Source: Actinopolymorpha sp. NPDC004070 | GTDB lineage: Bacteria; Actinomycetota; Actinomycetes; Propionibacteriales; Actinopolymorphaceae | Direction of reading: 5' to 3' | NCBI RefSeq assembly: GCF_040610475.1 | Contig: NZ_JBEXMJ010000004.1 | Location: 1 to 64,000 of the forward strand | Length of the DNA: 64,000 nt | In this document: piece after piece, positions 17,352 through 26,290 of the stretch | How positions within the stretch are numbered: the first letter of the stretch is position 1 | Layout: every line of letters begins with the position of its first letter | Notes under the pieces: model-generated | Told to the model about the DNA's origin: nothing | Seen by the model: only the letters and a program-made list of their open reading frames with translations | The model's database searches: none | Translations under genes and position numbers: made by a program

Positions 17352-17532
17352 CGCGGCACGTGAACAGGGCGGTGACCGGCGACCTGGGCGGTCCCGGCCA
17401 GCCCGCTCGTAGCCATACGTGTCCGGTTCGGCACCCCTGGTAATGCTTCGTCCCATTGCGGATGAAGGCCGCCGATGAGGTCGGGTTTTCCGGTAATGTC
17501 CCGCCCACTCGGGGTGGAGAGGGAGCAGCGCT

Positions 17533-19224
17533 ATGCCCGGTCGTCATGCCGCCGCAGACCTGCGACCCCGCCGTCACCACGGCCGAGGTCGCGCTCTGCT
17601 CGTACTCGTCGCCGCCTTGGCGTTGATCATTCCGACGGCGGCCTTCCTCGGGGTCCGCGAGTTCGGTGCGTCGGCGGGCAGCAAGTCGGTTTCCTGCAAG
17701 GGCACGCTGCGCGTCCGGGTCGCGGCCGCGCCCGAGATGGTCGCACCGCTGAAGTCGGTGGCCGCCCGCGTCGAGAAGGACAAGGTCCCGGTCGGCGGAG
17801 CGTGCCTGACGTTCGGTGTCACAGCGGTCAGCCCCCGCGACATGTTCACCCGGCTGTCCGGCGAGACCGGGGGCAGTGACGCGAACGCCCCCGACCTGTG
17901 GGTGCCGGACACGTTCGAGTGGGTGGCCCGCACCGGCATCCCGTCGTCGCGGCTGCTCGCGCTGAGCCCGTCGCTGGCCGCGTCGCCGATCGTCCTCGCC
18001 ACCACCCAGGGCCAGGCGGAGAAGCTGGGCGCCGACGCGGACAACTGGTCGACGCTTGCCACCAGCGGGCAGATGGCGGTGGCGGACGCGGAGCGGTCGG
18101 GAGTGGCCCTGAGCGCACTACTCGGCGTGCGGCGCTCGGTGACCGGTGAGGCCGAGGAGGCCCGGTCCAAGCTCGGCACGGTGCTCATCAAGCTGGCGAA
18201 GGACCGCGTCGACGCCCTCGACCGCGAGCTCGCCCAGGCAGACACCGGGGCCGGCCTGCGACGGGGTGTTCCCGCCAGCGAGCAACAGGTGCTGAGCTTC
18301 ACCCGGGAGCATTCCGACACCGACGTGGTGGCGGTCGTGCCGAAGAACGGCACGGTCCTCCTCGACTACCCCCTCGTCGCCATCCGCCACGACGCGGCCC
18401 GCACCGCCGAGGTCGCCGCCGCCGGCGCCGCGCTGGCCAGGTTCGCCGACGCTCCGCAGGGCCGGGACACCTTCCGCAAGGCGGGGTTCCGCGACTACCG
18501 CGACCTGGCGCCGCCCACGAAGAACGCCGACGTCGGCACCGTGAAGGTGCTGCCACCGGTCACCCTGCACGACGCCGACGACGTTCTGCGCAGCTGGGCC
18601 GCGCTGAGCCTGCAGTCGCGACTGCTGGCCGTCGTCGACGTGTCCGGCTCGATGGCCGCGGCCGCCGGCAGCCGGAGCCGGATCGAGCTCGCCCGCGACG
18701 CCGCCGGCACCGCGCTCAGCTACTTCCCCGACAAGGGCGAGGTCGGCCTGTGGGAGTTCTCCGAACTCCGCGACGGCACCCGCGACTACCGCGAGCTCGC
18801 GAAGACCGCCGAGCTGTCGGCGGCGCACCGCGCCGAGTTGGCGAAGGTGCTGGCGAAACTGCCCAGCCAGGTCAGTGGCGGCACCGGCCTGTACGACACC
18901 TTCCTGGCCGCCTACCGCACCGCGCAGAACGGCTACGACGACTCCAAGGTCAACTCGGTCGTGCTGCTCACCGACGGCAAGGACGAGGACCGTACGGGCG
19001 TCTCGCTCACCCAACTGCTCAACACTATGAAGACCGAGGCGGACCCGGCCCGCCCGATCGCGGTCATCCTGGTGGGCATCGGCCCGCAGGCCGACCTCGC
19101 CTCCCTCGGCAAGATCGCCGACGCGACCAACGGCCGGGCCTACCGCGCGCGCGACCCCAAGGACATGGAGGGCATCGTCATCGACGCGCTGCTGCGCCGG
19201 CAGTGCGGCGCGACCTGCAACTGA
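17533..19224 (+). CDS. Membrane-anchored substrate-binding-like plus von Willebrand factor A protein
   Basis: A 563-residue protein with an N-terminal membrane anchor or signal at residues ~21-43 (ALLVLVAALALIIPTAAFL). A periplasmic-binding-protein-like domain follows (~55-330), then a VWA domain (~360-555) whose MIDAS motif DVSGSM starts at residue 368. The C-terminus ends with two cysteines (CGATC). The SD GGAGAGGGAG ends 8 nt before the ATG. It lies 180 bp after the exporter ATPase and may have its own promoter (TAATGT at 17494 is a weak -10 candidate). The fused SBP/VWA layout is common in actinobacteria, but its role is unknown; cell-surface metal-dependent adhesion is inferred. Its last 47 bp overlap the TrmH gene on the other strand. 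Confidence 0.8.
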   Translation: MPGRHAAADLRPRRHHGRGRALLVLVAALALIIPTAAFLGVREFGASAGSKSVSCKGTLRVRVAAAPEMVAPLKSVAARVEKDKVPVGGACLTFGVTAVSPRDMFTRLSGETGGSDANAPDLWVPDTFEWVARTGIPSSRLLALSPSLAASPIVLATTQGQAEKLGADADNWSTLATSGQMAVADAERSGVALSALLGVRRSVTGEAEEARSKLGTVLIKLAKDRVDALDRELAQADTGAGLRRGVPASEQQVLSFTREHSDTDVVAVVPKNGTVLLDYPLVAIRHDAARTAEVAAAGAALARFADAPQGRDTFRKAGFRDYRDLAPPTKNADVGTVKVLPPVTLHDADDVLRSWAALSLQSRLLAVVDVSGSMAAAAGSRSRIELARDAAGTALSYFPDKGEVGLWEFSELRDGTRDYRELAKTAELSAAHRAELAKVLAKLPSQVSGGTGLYDTFLAAYRTAQNGYDDSKVNSVVLLTDGKDEDRTGVSLTQLLNTMKTEADPARPIAVILVGIGPQADLASLGKIADATNGRAYRARDPKDMEGIVIDALLRRQCGATCN

Positions 19225-20011
19225 GCGCCTCGTACAACAGCAGCGCCGCCGACACCGAGACGTTCAGGGAGTCGGCGGCCCCGAGCATAGGGATCGACAC
19301 CCGCCGTACCCGCCGGGCGTCCCACCCCGACGAGACGCCGCGGCCCTCCGAGCCCACGACGACGGCCGTACGCGGGCCGGACAGGTCGCCCGCCCGGTAG
19401 TCGCGGGTCGCGCCGGGGTCGGCCACCACGACGGTGAACCCGCACCGCTCCAGCCAGGTGGCGGCCGGTGCCGGGTCGGGAAACTCCACCAGCGGAACGC
19501 TGAGCAGCGTCCCCCGGCTCGCCACGAACACCCTGGGATGGTTGGGCCGGACCTGCCGGCGCACCAGAACGACACAGTCGGCGCTGCACGCGTCCGCGGT
19601 CCGGATCAGCGTGCCGAGGTTCCCGGCGTACTCGATGCCGTCGGCCACGAGCACCAGCGCCCGGTCGCCGAACTCCACCTCCGCCGCGGTCCGGCGGGCG
19701 AGCCTGGTCAGGGCGAGCAGGCCGTCGGAGCGGTCCCGGCCGCACAGCCGGGCGAACACCTTGGGACCGATCTCGTACGCCGTCGTGGCCCGCGCACGCA
19801 GGGCGTCCGCGCACCGTCGCGCCTGCGGGGTACGGACCAGTTCCGGGCAGCACAGGAAGGTGTCCACCTGTGCCCGCGTGGACACCAGTTTCTCCAGCGC
19901 CCAGATGCCCTCGACCACCACGTGGTCCTCACCGGGCGGCGCGGTGTTCCGCGCGGCAGCCAGGAACGGACGCAGGCTGGGATGGTGGAGACCGACGCGT
20001 TGCGGCGCCAT
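19178..20011 (-). CDS. TrmH/SpoU-family RNA methyltransferase
   Basis: A 277-residue SPOUT enzyme. The three family motifs are clear: NLGTLIRTADA (motif 1, about residue 150), VVVGSEGRGVS (motif 2) and SIPMLGAADSLNVSVSAALL (motif 3). The residues before ~130 look like an L30e-like RNA-binding domain. These enzymes 2'-O-methylate ribose in rRNA or tRNA using S-adenosylmethionine; the target cannot be told. The 3' end overlaps the VWA gene by 47 bp in convergent orientation. The last 15 residues (Arg/Ala-rich) are encoded there and may be an extension by stop loss. Confidence 0.88.
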   Translation of the reverse strand: MAPQRVGLHHPSLRPFLAAARNTAPPGEDHVVVEGIWALEKLVSTRAQVDTFLCCPELVRTPQARRCADALRARATTAYEIGPKVFARLCGRDRSDGLLALTRLARRTAAEVEFGDRALVLVADGIEYAGNLGTLIRTADACSADCVVLVRRQVRPNHPRVFVASRGTLLSVPLVEFPDPAPAATWLERCGFTVVVADPGATRDYRAGDLSGPRTAVVVGSEGRGVSSGWDARRVRRVSIPMLGAADSLNVSVSAALLLYEALSCRSRRTAGAAARR

Positions 20012-20250
20012 CGCGATGCTCCCGGGGACGGTGGCCGCGACGACGCGCGGTCACGAAGGTGGAGAGACGGGGATTCGGGCGGACCGCGTGGCACCGGCTC
20101 GGCGCCGGGACGGTCCGCTTCGAGGTCCACGGCCGGGCCGGCGGCCGAGGGGTCACGCGGGCGCTACCCGCGACGCATCTCCACCCTCCGGACTCTAGGC
20201 CGGGGTGTGCCGGTGGGTCATCCGGTTTTGCGCGGGGCGAGGATGGGGCC

Positions 20251-21105
20251 ATGAGTCTTCCCACCCGGCGGCCGGGCAGCACCGTGCGAGTACGCGTCCG
20301 CGAGGTCGACGGCGGCACGGTCCGCGGCCGCTCCGACGTGGTGGCGACCGAGGAGCCGCTGGAGATCCGGGTCGGCTGGCCCGGGACGCTCCCCCGGTCG
20401 CTGGTGGTCACCATGCGCACGCCGGGCGCCGACTTCGAACTGGCCGCCGGGTTCCTGCGCTCGGAGGGGCTGCTGACCGACGCCTCTGACGTCGTACGGA
20501 TCGCGTACTGCACCGACCCGACGCTGCGCACCGAGCAGCGCTACAACGTCGTCACCGTCGACCTCGCGCGTCCGCTGCCTGAGGCTCCGACCGCGAGGTA
20601 CGGCGCGGCCACCTCCGCCTGCGGTGTGTGCGGCAAGGAGAGCCTGGACGAGCTCGAACTCCGCGGCTGCGCACCCGTCGCGCCCGGCCCGGTGCTGGAC
20701 TCCGCCCTCCTGTGCGCGCTGCCCAACCGGCTCCGCGAGGCCCAGAACGTGTTCAGCCGGACCGGCGGGCTGCATGCGGCCGGGTTGTTCGCCGCCGACG
20801 GAACGCTGCTGCGTGCCCGGGAGGACATCGGCCGGCACAACGCGGTGGACAAGGTGGTCGGCTGGGCCTTCCTCGAACGCCGGCTGCCGTTGACCGGCCA
20901 CGTTCTCGTCACCAGCGGCCGCGCGGGCTACGAGATCTGCCAGAAGGCGCTCGCCGCCGGCATCTCGTTCGTGGCCGCGGTCGGCGCGCCGTCCAGCCTG
21001 GCGGTCGACCTGGCGGAGCGGTTCGGGATGACGCTGGTCGGCTTCCTGCGCGGCGAACGCTACGTCGCCTACACCCATCCCGAACGTCTCACCGAACTCG
21101 GCTGA
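20251..21105 (+). CDS. fdhD: Formate dehydrogenase accessory sulfurtransferase FdhD
   Basis: FdhD moves sulfur from IscS to the molybdenum cofactor, which formate dehydrogenase needs. The 284-residue protein has the family's active site SACGVCGK (C124 and C127), the FELAAGFLRSEG block, and the C-terminal GRAGYEICQKA and GAPSSLAVDLAE. The ATG at 20251 has GGGGCGAGGATGGGG upstream. The ORF is open far upstream, but that sequence is not FdhD-like. No formate dehydrogenase gene is in the window, so the client lies elsewhere. Confidence 0.93.
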   Translation: MSLPTRRPGSTVRVRVREVDGGTVRGRSDVVATEEPLEIRVGWPGTLPRSLVVTMRTPGADFELAAGFLRSEGLLTDASDVVRIAYCTDPTLRTEQRYNVVTVDLARPLPEAPTARYGAATSACGVCGKESLDELELRGCAPVAPGPVLDSALLCALPNRLREAQNVFSRTGGLHAAGLFAADGTLLRAREDIGRHNAVDKVVGWAFLERRLPLTGHVLVTSGRAGYEICQKALAAGISFVAAVGAPSSLAVDLAERFGMTLVGFLRGERYVAYTHPERLTELG

Positions 21106-21312
21106 ACCGCCCTGGCCGGAGGAGGTGACGACAACTACCGGGTTGCCCGGACCCCCAGCAACTTCGTCGCCCGAGACGAGCGTGGCCGCTGCCCAATGGG
21201 CAGAGCGCGGAGACGGCCGCATCGGTCGAACGTGCACTCCGCGCGGCCGACGCGGGCCTGTCCGCCGCCGAATGCGCCGACCAGGTGGGTAGCTCGCGAG
21301 GGGACGGTGTCG

Positions 21313-21801
21313 TCAGCCGACGGTGAAGGTCAGCCGCGTCGCGGGCAGGTCGGTCTCGGGCGGGCCGAACCGCCGCCGGCCGATCTCACCGGTCGCCACC
21401 GCGCGCACCACGTCGGGCCAGAACCGCCGGGCGCCGTCGTTCGACTCGTAGTAGTCGAGGCCCCATTCCCCCGGATAGCGGCGGAACATCGCGTGCGCCG
21501 CAGACCGGCCGACCCCGCGCCGGCGGTGCTTCGAGACGACGAAGAACTCCGCCACGAGGTTCACCCCGTCCTCGCGCCGCACCAGAGCGAACCCGGCCAG
21601 CCGGTCACCCACCAGGATGAACAGCGGCTCGCGGCCGGCCTCGACGAAGTAGTGGTCGAGATAGCGGTAGGAGTACGTCCCGTGCGTGGACAGCTCGATG
21701 TCCCTGAGGGCGCTGAAGTCGTACAGGTAGAGCTGCAGCAGGTTGGCCAGGACGGACTTGTGGGGCTCGGTCACCCGGACCAGCCGAACAGCGTCGTTCA
21801 C
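21313..21801 (-). CDS. GNAT-family N-acetyltransferase
   Basis: A 162-residue GNAT protein. The beta4-alpha3 segment LVAEFFVVSKHRRRGVGRSAAH gives the acetyl-CoA P-loop (RRRGVG). The C-terminal YYESNDGARRFW is typical of one actinobacterial GNAT subgroup. Acceptor unknown. It sits 9 bp from the stop of the SbcC-like gene on the same strand and could be read as its third cistron. A LexA-like box lies 4 kb upstream at the head of this set. Confidence 0.8.
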   Translation of the reverse strand: MNDAVRLVRVTEPHKSVLANLLQLYLYDFSALRDIELSTHGTYSYRYLDHYFVEAGREPLFILVGDRLAGFALVRREDGVNLVAEFFVVSKHRRRGVGRSAAHAMFRRYPGEWGLDYYESNDGARRFWPDVVRAVATGEIGRRRFGPPETDLPATRLTFTVG

Positions 21802-21810
21802 CGGGCCAGC

Positions 21811-24663
21811 CTAGGGTCTGGCGCCTGCCCAGATTCGTACCACCCGGGCGCCGGGGACCGTCCCGACGTAGCGGTCCGGCGCGGAGGTCAGCAGGATCAC
21901 CTGCCCGGCGGCACCGGCGCGGGCCAGCAGCGCTCCCATCGCCTGCAGTCTGCCCGGGTCGGACCAGCCGAGCGCGTCGTCGAGCACGACCGGGACGCCA
22001 CTGCCGTCGGTGGCCGTGAGGCCGGCGATGGCGAGCCGGACCAGGGTGGCGAGCTGTTCGCGGGCGCCGGTGGACAGCGACGACACCGGGAGCCGGATCC
22101 CGTCGACGGTGCGGGCCTCCACCTCCAGGTCGGCGCCCAGGCTCACCGTGAACGACGGCCCGTGCACGACCCGGCCGAGCGCCTCGATGCGGTCGCGCAG
22201 CGGCGCGGCGTACCGGAGGCGGGCCTCCGCACGGTGGCGTTCGAGCGTCTCCCGCAACCGGGCGGCCGCGAGGGCCCGGCGTTCGAGGGTGGCGTGGTGC
22301 TCCTCGGCGTGGGCGAGCTCGGCCCGGGCGCGGTCGGCCGCGGTAGCCAGTCCCTGCGCGCCGGCGCGTTCCAGCGCGCCCTCCACCCGGCTGAGTTCGT
22401 CCTGCAGGTGTTCGACCTGCTCGGCCAGCTGTGCGCGCAGCGTCGTCGCCTCCGCCAGCCGCTCACCGAGCTGAGCGAATCCGCTGCGCGAAACCGCGTC
22501 CTCGGCCCCGGCGAGATCGGCGGCGATCGCGGCCGCCTCCTGCGCGGCCTTGTCCACCGCGGCGGCAAGGAGTTCGTCGCCCTGCTGGGCGCGGTCCCGA
22601 TCCAACGTGGCGTGTACGTCGGCGCGGCGTTCGGCGGCCTGCTCGGCGCGCACGCGCGCCTCGGTCGCCTCCTCCCGCGCGGTCTCGAACGCCGTACGAA
22701 CGCCCGCCTCGGCAGACTCGGCCCGGGCCAGCGCCTTCGCGGCGGCGACGTCCTCGGCCTGCGCGCGGGCGAGCGCCTCGCGGGTCGCCTCCTGCGTGGT
22801 GGGCAGGGGCACCTCCACTGGCAAGGGCTCCTTGACAGACGTCGTCTCCTCGGCAGGCAAGGCCTCCTTGACAGCCGACGAAGCCTTTGCAGACAGGGAC
22901 TTCTTGACAGACGACGACTTCTTGGCAGGAGCCGGCTCCGGGTCGAAGAGCGTGGCCGCGGTGTCCTCCGCGCGATCGTCGAGGTCGTCGTCGACCGGGT
23001 CCTCGGTCTCGTCGGTGTCGTCGGTGTCGTCGGTGTCGTCGAGGTCGTCGCCGACCCTGGCCAGCAGCTGGGCGTGGGCGGCGGTCAGGTCGGCGAGTGT
23101 GCGTCCCTCCAGCCGGCGGGTGAGGACCTCGCGAGCGACGGTCAGGGCTCGCTCGGCCTCCGCCCTGGCCCTGGCGGCCTGCCGGACCGCGGCGATGTCA
23201 GCCCGCCCCAGCTCCGCGAGCAGCCGCCGCTCGGCGTCCTCGGCACTCGCGGTGGCGGCGGCGAGCTCGGCCGCGCCCGTACCCGGTCGTACCGTCACCT
23301 CGACCACGTCCGGCACCACGACGGTGGTGTCCCGGTCGACCGTCACCTCCCGGTCATCCTCGTCGAGGGGTACGCCGGACAGCTCCACACCGGCGTCACC
23401 GAGGCGGCTGACCACCATCGTCGGCGCCCCGGCGGCCAGCGCGGCCCGGGCGGCGAGCACGTCCAGGTGCGCGGCCTCGACGGCTTCCAGTGCGGCCTCG
23501 TCGACGTTCGAGCGTTCGAGCGCGGCAGCGGCGCGGCGTTCCTGCTCGTGGGCCTCTTCCACCGCGGCGAGGCGTTCGCGTAGGTCGGCGAGGTCGGCAC
23601 GGTCACGCAGCCGGGACAGGTGGGCGTCGAGCCGGCGGACCTCCGCCCGCCGCGCGGCCTGGTCGTCCCTGGCCACGCGCAGGGCGGCGGTGGCGCGTTC
23701 CCACTCCTGCTCCGCGGCCCGCAGAGCCGCGGAGGTGCGCAGCCTCGCGTCCTCGGCGTCGGTCGCCGCGCGGTCGCGCTCCTTCACCTCCTGGACCAGC
23801 GCGGCCCGGCGCTCGGCCTCCGCCCGCGCGGACTCGACCTGCGCGGCGGCGAACTCCGCGTCGCGGCGCAGCCGGTCGACCTGACCGACCAGTTCGTCCG
23901 CCGCCTGCCTGCGGTCGGTGAGCTCCGCGACCCGGGTCTCCTGCTCGCGCAACCTGGCACTCATCGTGGCGCGGTCGCGGGTCAGGCGTTCGGCGCGGCC
24001 GACGTCCTGCTCGACCTCGGCCAGTTGCGCCTGTGCTTCCTCCACCCGCGCGCGTTCCTGGTCGCGCCGGGCGATCGCCTCGGCGTAGTCGCCGCTGGGC
24101 CGGCCGGTCCGGGTGAAGTAGCGCTGGTACTCGCGTTCGACGGCCGCCACTAGCGGCACCGACGCACCGTGGTCGATCTCACCGCCGGCGGACTCGTCCA
24201 GCGCGGTGAGGACCGCCGCCACCGATCCGGCGGCCGGAACGGCGAGTGCGTGTTCCTGTCCGACGACCAGCGCCGCCCACAGGCTCTGGTCCACGTGCGC
24301 GCCGAACAACCTCGCGGCCTCGTCGTGCGCCTCGCGTCCGGTCCAGGTGTGCCCACCTGGGTCGACCCGGAGCTCGGTGAGCCGCTGGCGGAACCACCGC
24401 TTCCGGTAGTGCACCCGCTGCCCGCCGAGAGTCAGCTCCGCGACGACCTCACTGGGTACGTCGCGTCCGGCCGGCTGCACCGCGCGCAGCTTCGCGGCCT
24501 TTGAGTCGTCCGGCAGCTCGAACAGCAGGCTGAGCGCCTCCAGGATGCTGGACTTTCCGGTCTCGTTGTCGCCGAGCACGACGGTGACGCCAGCCTCGTC
24601 GAAGTCCAGGTCGCGCGCGGCCACTCCGCGGAAGTCGCGCAACGTCAGCCGGTGCAGCCTCAC
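21811..24663 (-). CDS. SbcC/YhaN-like coiled-coil ATPase
   Basis: A 950-residue SMC-like ATPase. The Walker A loop LGDNETGKSS lies at residues 30-39; long Ala/Glu/Arg coiled coils follow, and a small beta domain around 405-470 interrupts them. The C-terminus holds the signature SSLSTGAREQLATL and Walker B VPVVLDDALGW. I see no cysteine anywhere in the protein, so the CxxC zinc hook of Rad50/SbcC is absent, as in YhaN-like proteins. A disordered Asp/Thr then Lys/Ser/Glu insertion (residues ~540-620, see repeat at 22818) lies in the second coiled coil. The metallophosphoesterase is 10 bp upstream. Together they probably process DNA ends; the exact substrate is unknown. Confidence 0.83.
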   Translation of the reverse strand: MRLHRLTLRDFRGVAARDLDFDEAGVTVVLGDNETGKSSILEALSLLFELPDDSKAAKLRAVQPAGRDVPSEVVAELTLGGQRVHYRKRWFRQRLTELRVDPGGHTWTGREAHDEAARLFGAHVDQSLWAALVVGQEHALAVPAAGSVAAVLTALDESAGGEIDHGASVPLVAAVEREYQRYFTRTGRPSGDYAEAIARRDQERARVEEAQAQLAEVEQDVGRAERLTRDRATMSARLREQETRVAELTDRRQAADELVGQVDRLRRDAEFAAAQVESARAEAERRAALVQEVKERDRAATDAEDARLRTSAALRAAEQEWERATAALRVARDDQAARRAEVRRLDAHLSRLRDRADLADLRERLAAVEEAHEQERRAAAALERSNVDEAALEAVEAAHLDVLAARAALAAGAPTMVVSRLGDAGVELSGVPLDEDDREVTVDRDTTVVVPDVVEVTVRPGTGAAELAAATASAEDAERRLLAELGRADIAAVRQAARARAEAERALTVAREVLTRRLEGRTLADLTAAHAQLLARVGDDLDDTDDTDDTDETEDPVDDDLDDRAEDTAATLFDPEPAPAKKSSSVKKSLSAKASSAVKEALPAEETTSVKEPLPVEVPLPTTQEATREALARAQAEDVAAAKALARAESAEAGVRTAFETAREEATEARVRAEQAAERRADVHATLDRDRAQQGDELLAAAVDKAAQEAAAIAADLAGAEDAVSRSGFAQLGERLAEATTLRAQLAEQVEHLQDELSRVEGALERAGAQGLATAADRARAELAHAEEHHATLERRALAAARLRETLERHRAEARLRYAAPLRDRIEALGRVVHGPSFTVSLGADLEVEARTVDGIRLPVSSLSTGAREQLATLVRLAIAGLTATDGSGVPVVLDDALGWSDPGRLQAMGALLARAGAAGQVILLTSAPDRYVGTVPGARVVRIWAGARP
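22818..23049 (-). repeat. Repeat-built insertion in the SbcC-like gene
   Basis: The region encodes two low-complexity tracts. One has three exact 9-bp units GTCGGTGTC (23011-23037), giving (Asp-Thr-Asp)n. The other has several variants of TCCTTGACAG that encode SVKE/SVKK-like heptads. It looks like a recent expansion into an otherwise regular coiled coil. Confidence 0.75.
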
Positions 24664-24673
24664 GCCGCGCCCC

Positions 24674-25831
24674 TCATGCCGCTCCCCCGGCCAGCCGGTG
24701 CAGCAGCGCGAGCGCGTCGGCGGCCTCGGCGGCGTCGTCGCTGCCGCTGGCGACGGTGTGGCGCAACTCCTCCAGCGCGGCCCGGGCCGGGCCGGTCACC
24801 GGGAGGTCGTCCAGCATCTGGTCGTCGGGCAGAACGCCGACGTCCCAGTGCCGGCGCCACCGCTGGATCGCGGCGTACACCTCGGTCTGCGCGTCCAGCA
24901 GCACCTCCAGGCGCGTCAGCCCGGCGACGGACAGCGCGCCGCGCACGCCGAGCCGGACGACTGTGCGCGCCTTGTCGGGCTGCTCGCCGAGCCAGCGGTC
25001 CAGCGCGTCCAGTGAGGTGTCGCCGTCCACCTCCACCACGCGGGAGAGCAGCCGCCAGGTGCCCACGCGTTCGGGGGTGACGGTGCAGGTCGGCCCGCCG
25101 GGCCCCGTGGCCAGCTCCACCAGCAGCACGTCGCCGGGATGCTCCTCCTCGGGCCGGGTGGGCTCGGGCGTACCGGCGTACCAGATCCGGCCCGACTCAC
25201 CGACGGACGTACGCGAGTGCCGGTCGCCCAGCGCGGCGTAGTGGATCCGGCCGGCGGCGATCGCCTCCTCCAGCGCCTGCCGGCGCACCAGGGCGGGCTC
25301 ACCGACGTCGGGGGCGAGGCTGTCGACCTGCCCGTGGCCGACGAGCACGCGCATCACGCCCGCCGCGGGCGGGTCGGCGTCGAGCACCTCGGCCACCGGG
25401 TCGTGCAGCGGCCGGCGGGTGCGCCACGGCGCACCGACCACCTCGACACCCGGCGCGGGCGTACGGGGGACGGAGTCGCGCAGCACCTCGACGTGGGACG
25501 GCAGGTGCGCGGCGAGCATCGGGCTCGCCCACACCGAACCCGGCTCCAGCGAGTCGTGGTTGCCCGGGAGCAGATAGACCGGGCAGGCGATGGCCCGCAG
25601 TGCCTCACACGCCCGCAGGACGACCTTCCGGTCGACCTGGTTGGCGTCGAACACGTCGCCCGCCACCACGACGAACGCCGCGGAGGTGCGGGCGGCCACC
25701 GCGCCGATACGTTCGATCGCGTCGACACGGGCCTGGCCGTAACGCGCCTGCGCCTCCGGACCGAGGAACCGGCGCATCATCCCGAGCTGCCAGTCGCCGG
25801 AGTGCAGGAACCTGATGGTGGTGTCGGGCAT
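24674..25831 (-). CDS. SbcD/YhaO-like metallophosphoesterase
   Basis: A 385-residue calcineurin-type phosphoesterase. Motifs seen: SGDWQLG (motif I, with Gln where most enzymes have His), AGDVFD (II), GNHD (III), VGHGQVD (IV) and GDRHSR (V). A C-terminal domain extends the enzyme, as in SbcD/Mre11. The stop is 10 bp before the SbcC-like ATG. No SD is seen before its ATG, so a leaderless transcript is possible. A palindrome matching the LexA core lies 30 bp upstream (see 25861). The predicted role is nuclease partner of the SbcC-like ATPase in DNA repair. Confidence 0.85.
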   Translation of the reverse strand: MPDTTIRFLHSGDWQLGMMRRFLGPEAQARYGQARVDAIERIGAVAARTSAAFVVVAGDVFDANQVDRKVVLRACEALRAIACPVYLLPGNHDSLEPGSVWASPMLAAHLPSHVEVLRDSVPRTPAPGVEVVGAPWRTRRPLHDPVAEVLDADPPAAGVMRVLVGHGQVDSLAPDVGEPALVRRQALEEAIAAGRIHYAALGDRHSRTSVGESGRIWYAGTPEPTRPEEEHPGDVLLVELATGPGGPTCTVTPERVGTWRLLSRVVEVDGDTSLDALDRWLGEQPDKARTVVRLGVRGALSVAGLTRLEVLLDAQTEVYAAIQRWRRHWDVGVLPDDQMLDDLPVTGPARAALEELRHTVASGSDDAAEAADALALLHRLAGGAA

Positions 25832-25860
25832 CGTGCCAGAACGCTAGCGAGACCCGCGCC

Positions 25861-25874
25861 CGAACACCCGTTCG
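25861..25874 (-). promoter_or_regulatory. LexA-like (SOS) operator upstream of the SbcD-like gene
   Basis: CGAAC-ACCC-GTTCG is a perfect 5+5 palindrome with 4-nt spacer. It contains the GAAC-N4-GTTC core recognised by LexA in Gram-positive bacteria and actinobacteria. It misses the outer T/A of the full TCGAAC-N4-GTTCGA consensus. It is 30 bp from the start codon and overlaps the likely promoter, as expected for repression. Confidence 0.55.
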
Positions 25875-26222
25875 CCACGCGGAGACCACGAAAGCCGTAG
25901 CCACGAGGAGGATTTCCGTCGGCGCGACAAGGATTTTCCGGCGATGTCACGGCCTCGCACGGGCGGCGTCGCAGGTTCTTCCGCCGCCCGGTCTTCGTGC
26001 CCGCGGACCGCGCGGCGATACCATCGTCTCGCGGCCGTCACTGCGTCGACCGCAACGCTGTCACCAGCAACTTCGCCGTGTTCGCAGCGATCGCGCCGTT
26101 CTCGCGAACGTCTTCTCCGGCTCTTCTCGGGCTCGTCCCGAGCTCGGCACAGTCCACGCCGCGCACACTTCATCGTGGTAAACCAAGCGTGGTCGCGACT
26201 TGGGTGAATCTTTTGGATCAGG
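25875..26222. other. Intergenic spacer between the SbcD-like gene and the rpf promoter
   Basis: Lower in G+C than the flanking genes. Open frames on the plus strand (for example 25944-26207) read as Arg/Ser-rich noise. No gene, hairpin or repeat stood out; part of it is probably the upstream region of the rpf promoter. Confidence 0.5.
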
Positions 26223-26251
26223 TTGGCAACGAAACGATCACGCCGTACAGT
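26223..26251 (+). promoter_or_regulatory. Sigma70-type promoter for the riboswitch/rpf transcript
   Basis: TTGGCA (26223-26228), then 17 bp, then TACAGT (26246-26251). The predicted start near 26258 places about 30 nt before the riboswitch fold begins. Confidence 0.6.
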
Positions 26252-26290
26252 CATTGCCGGTCGCGCCTAACGGGGGCGGCTACGACCCGC

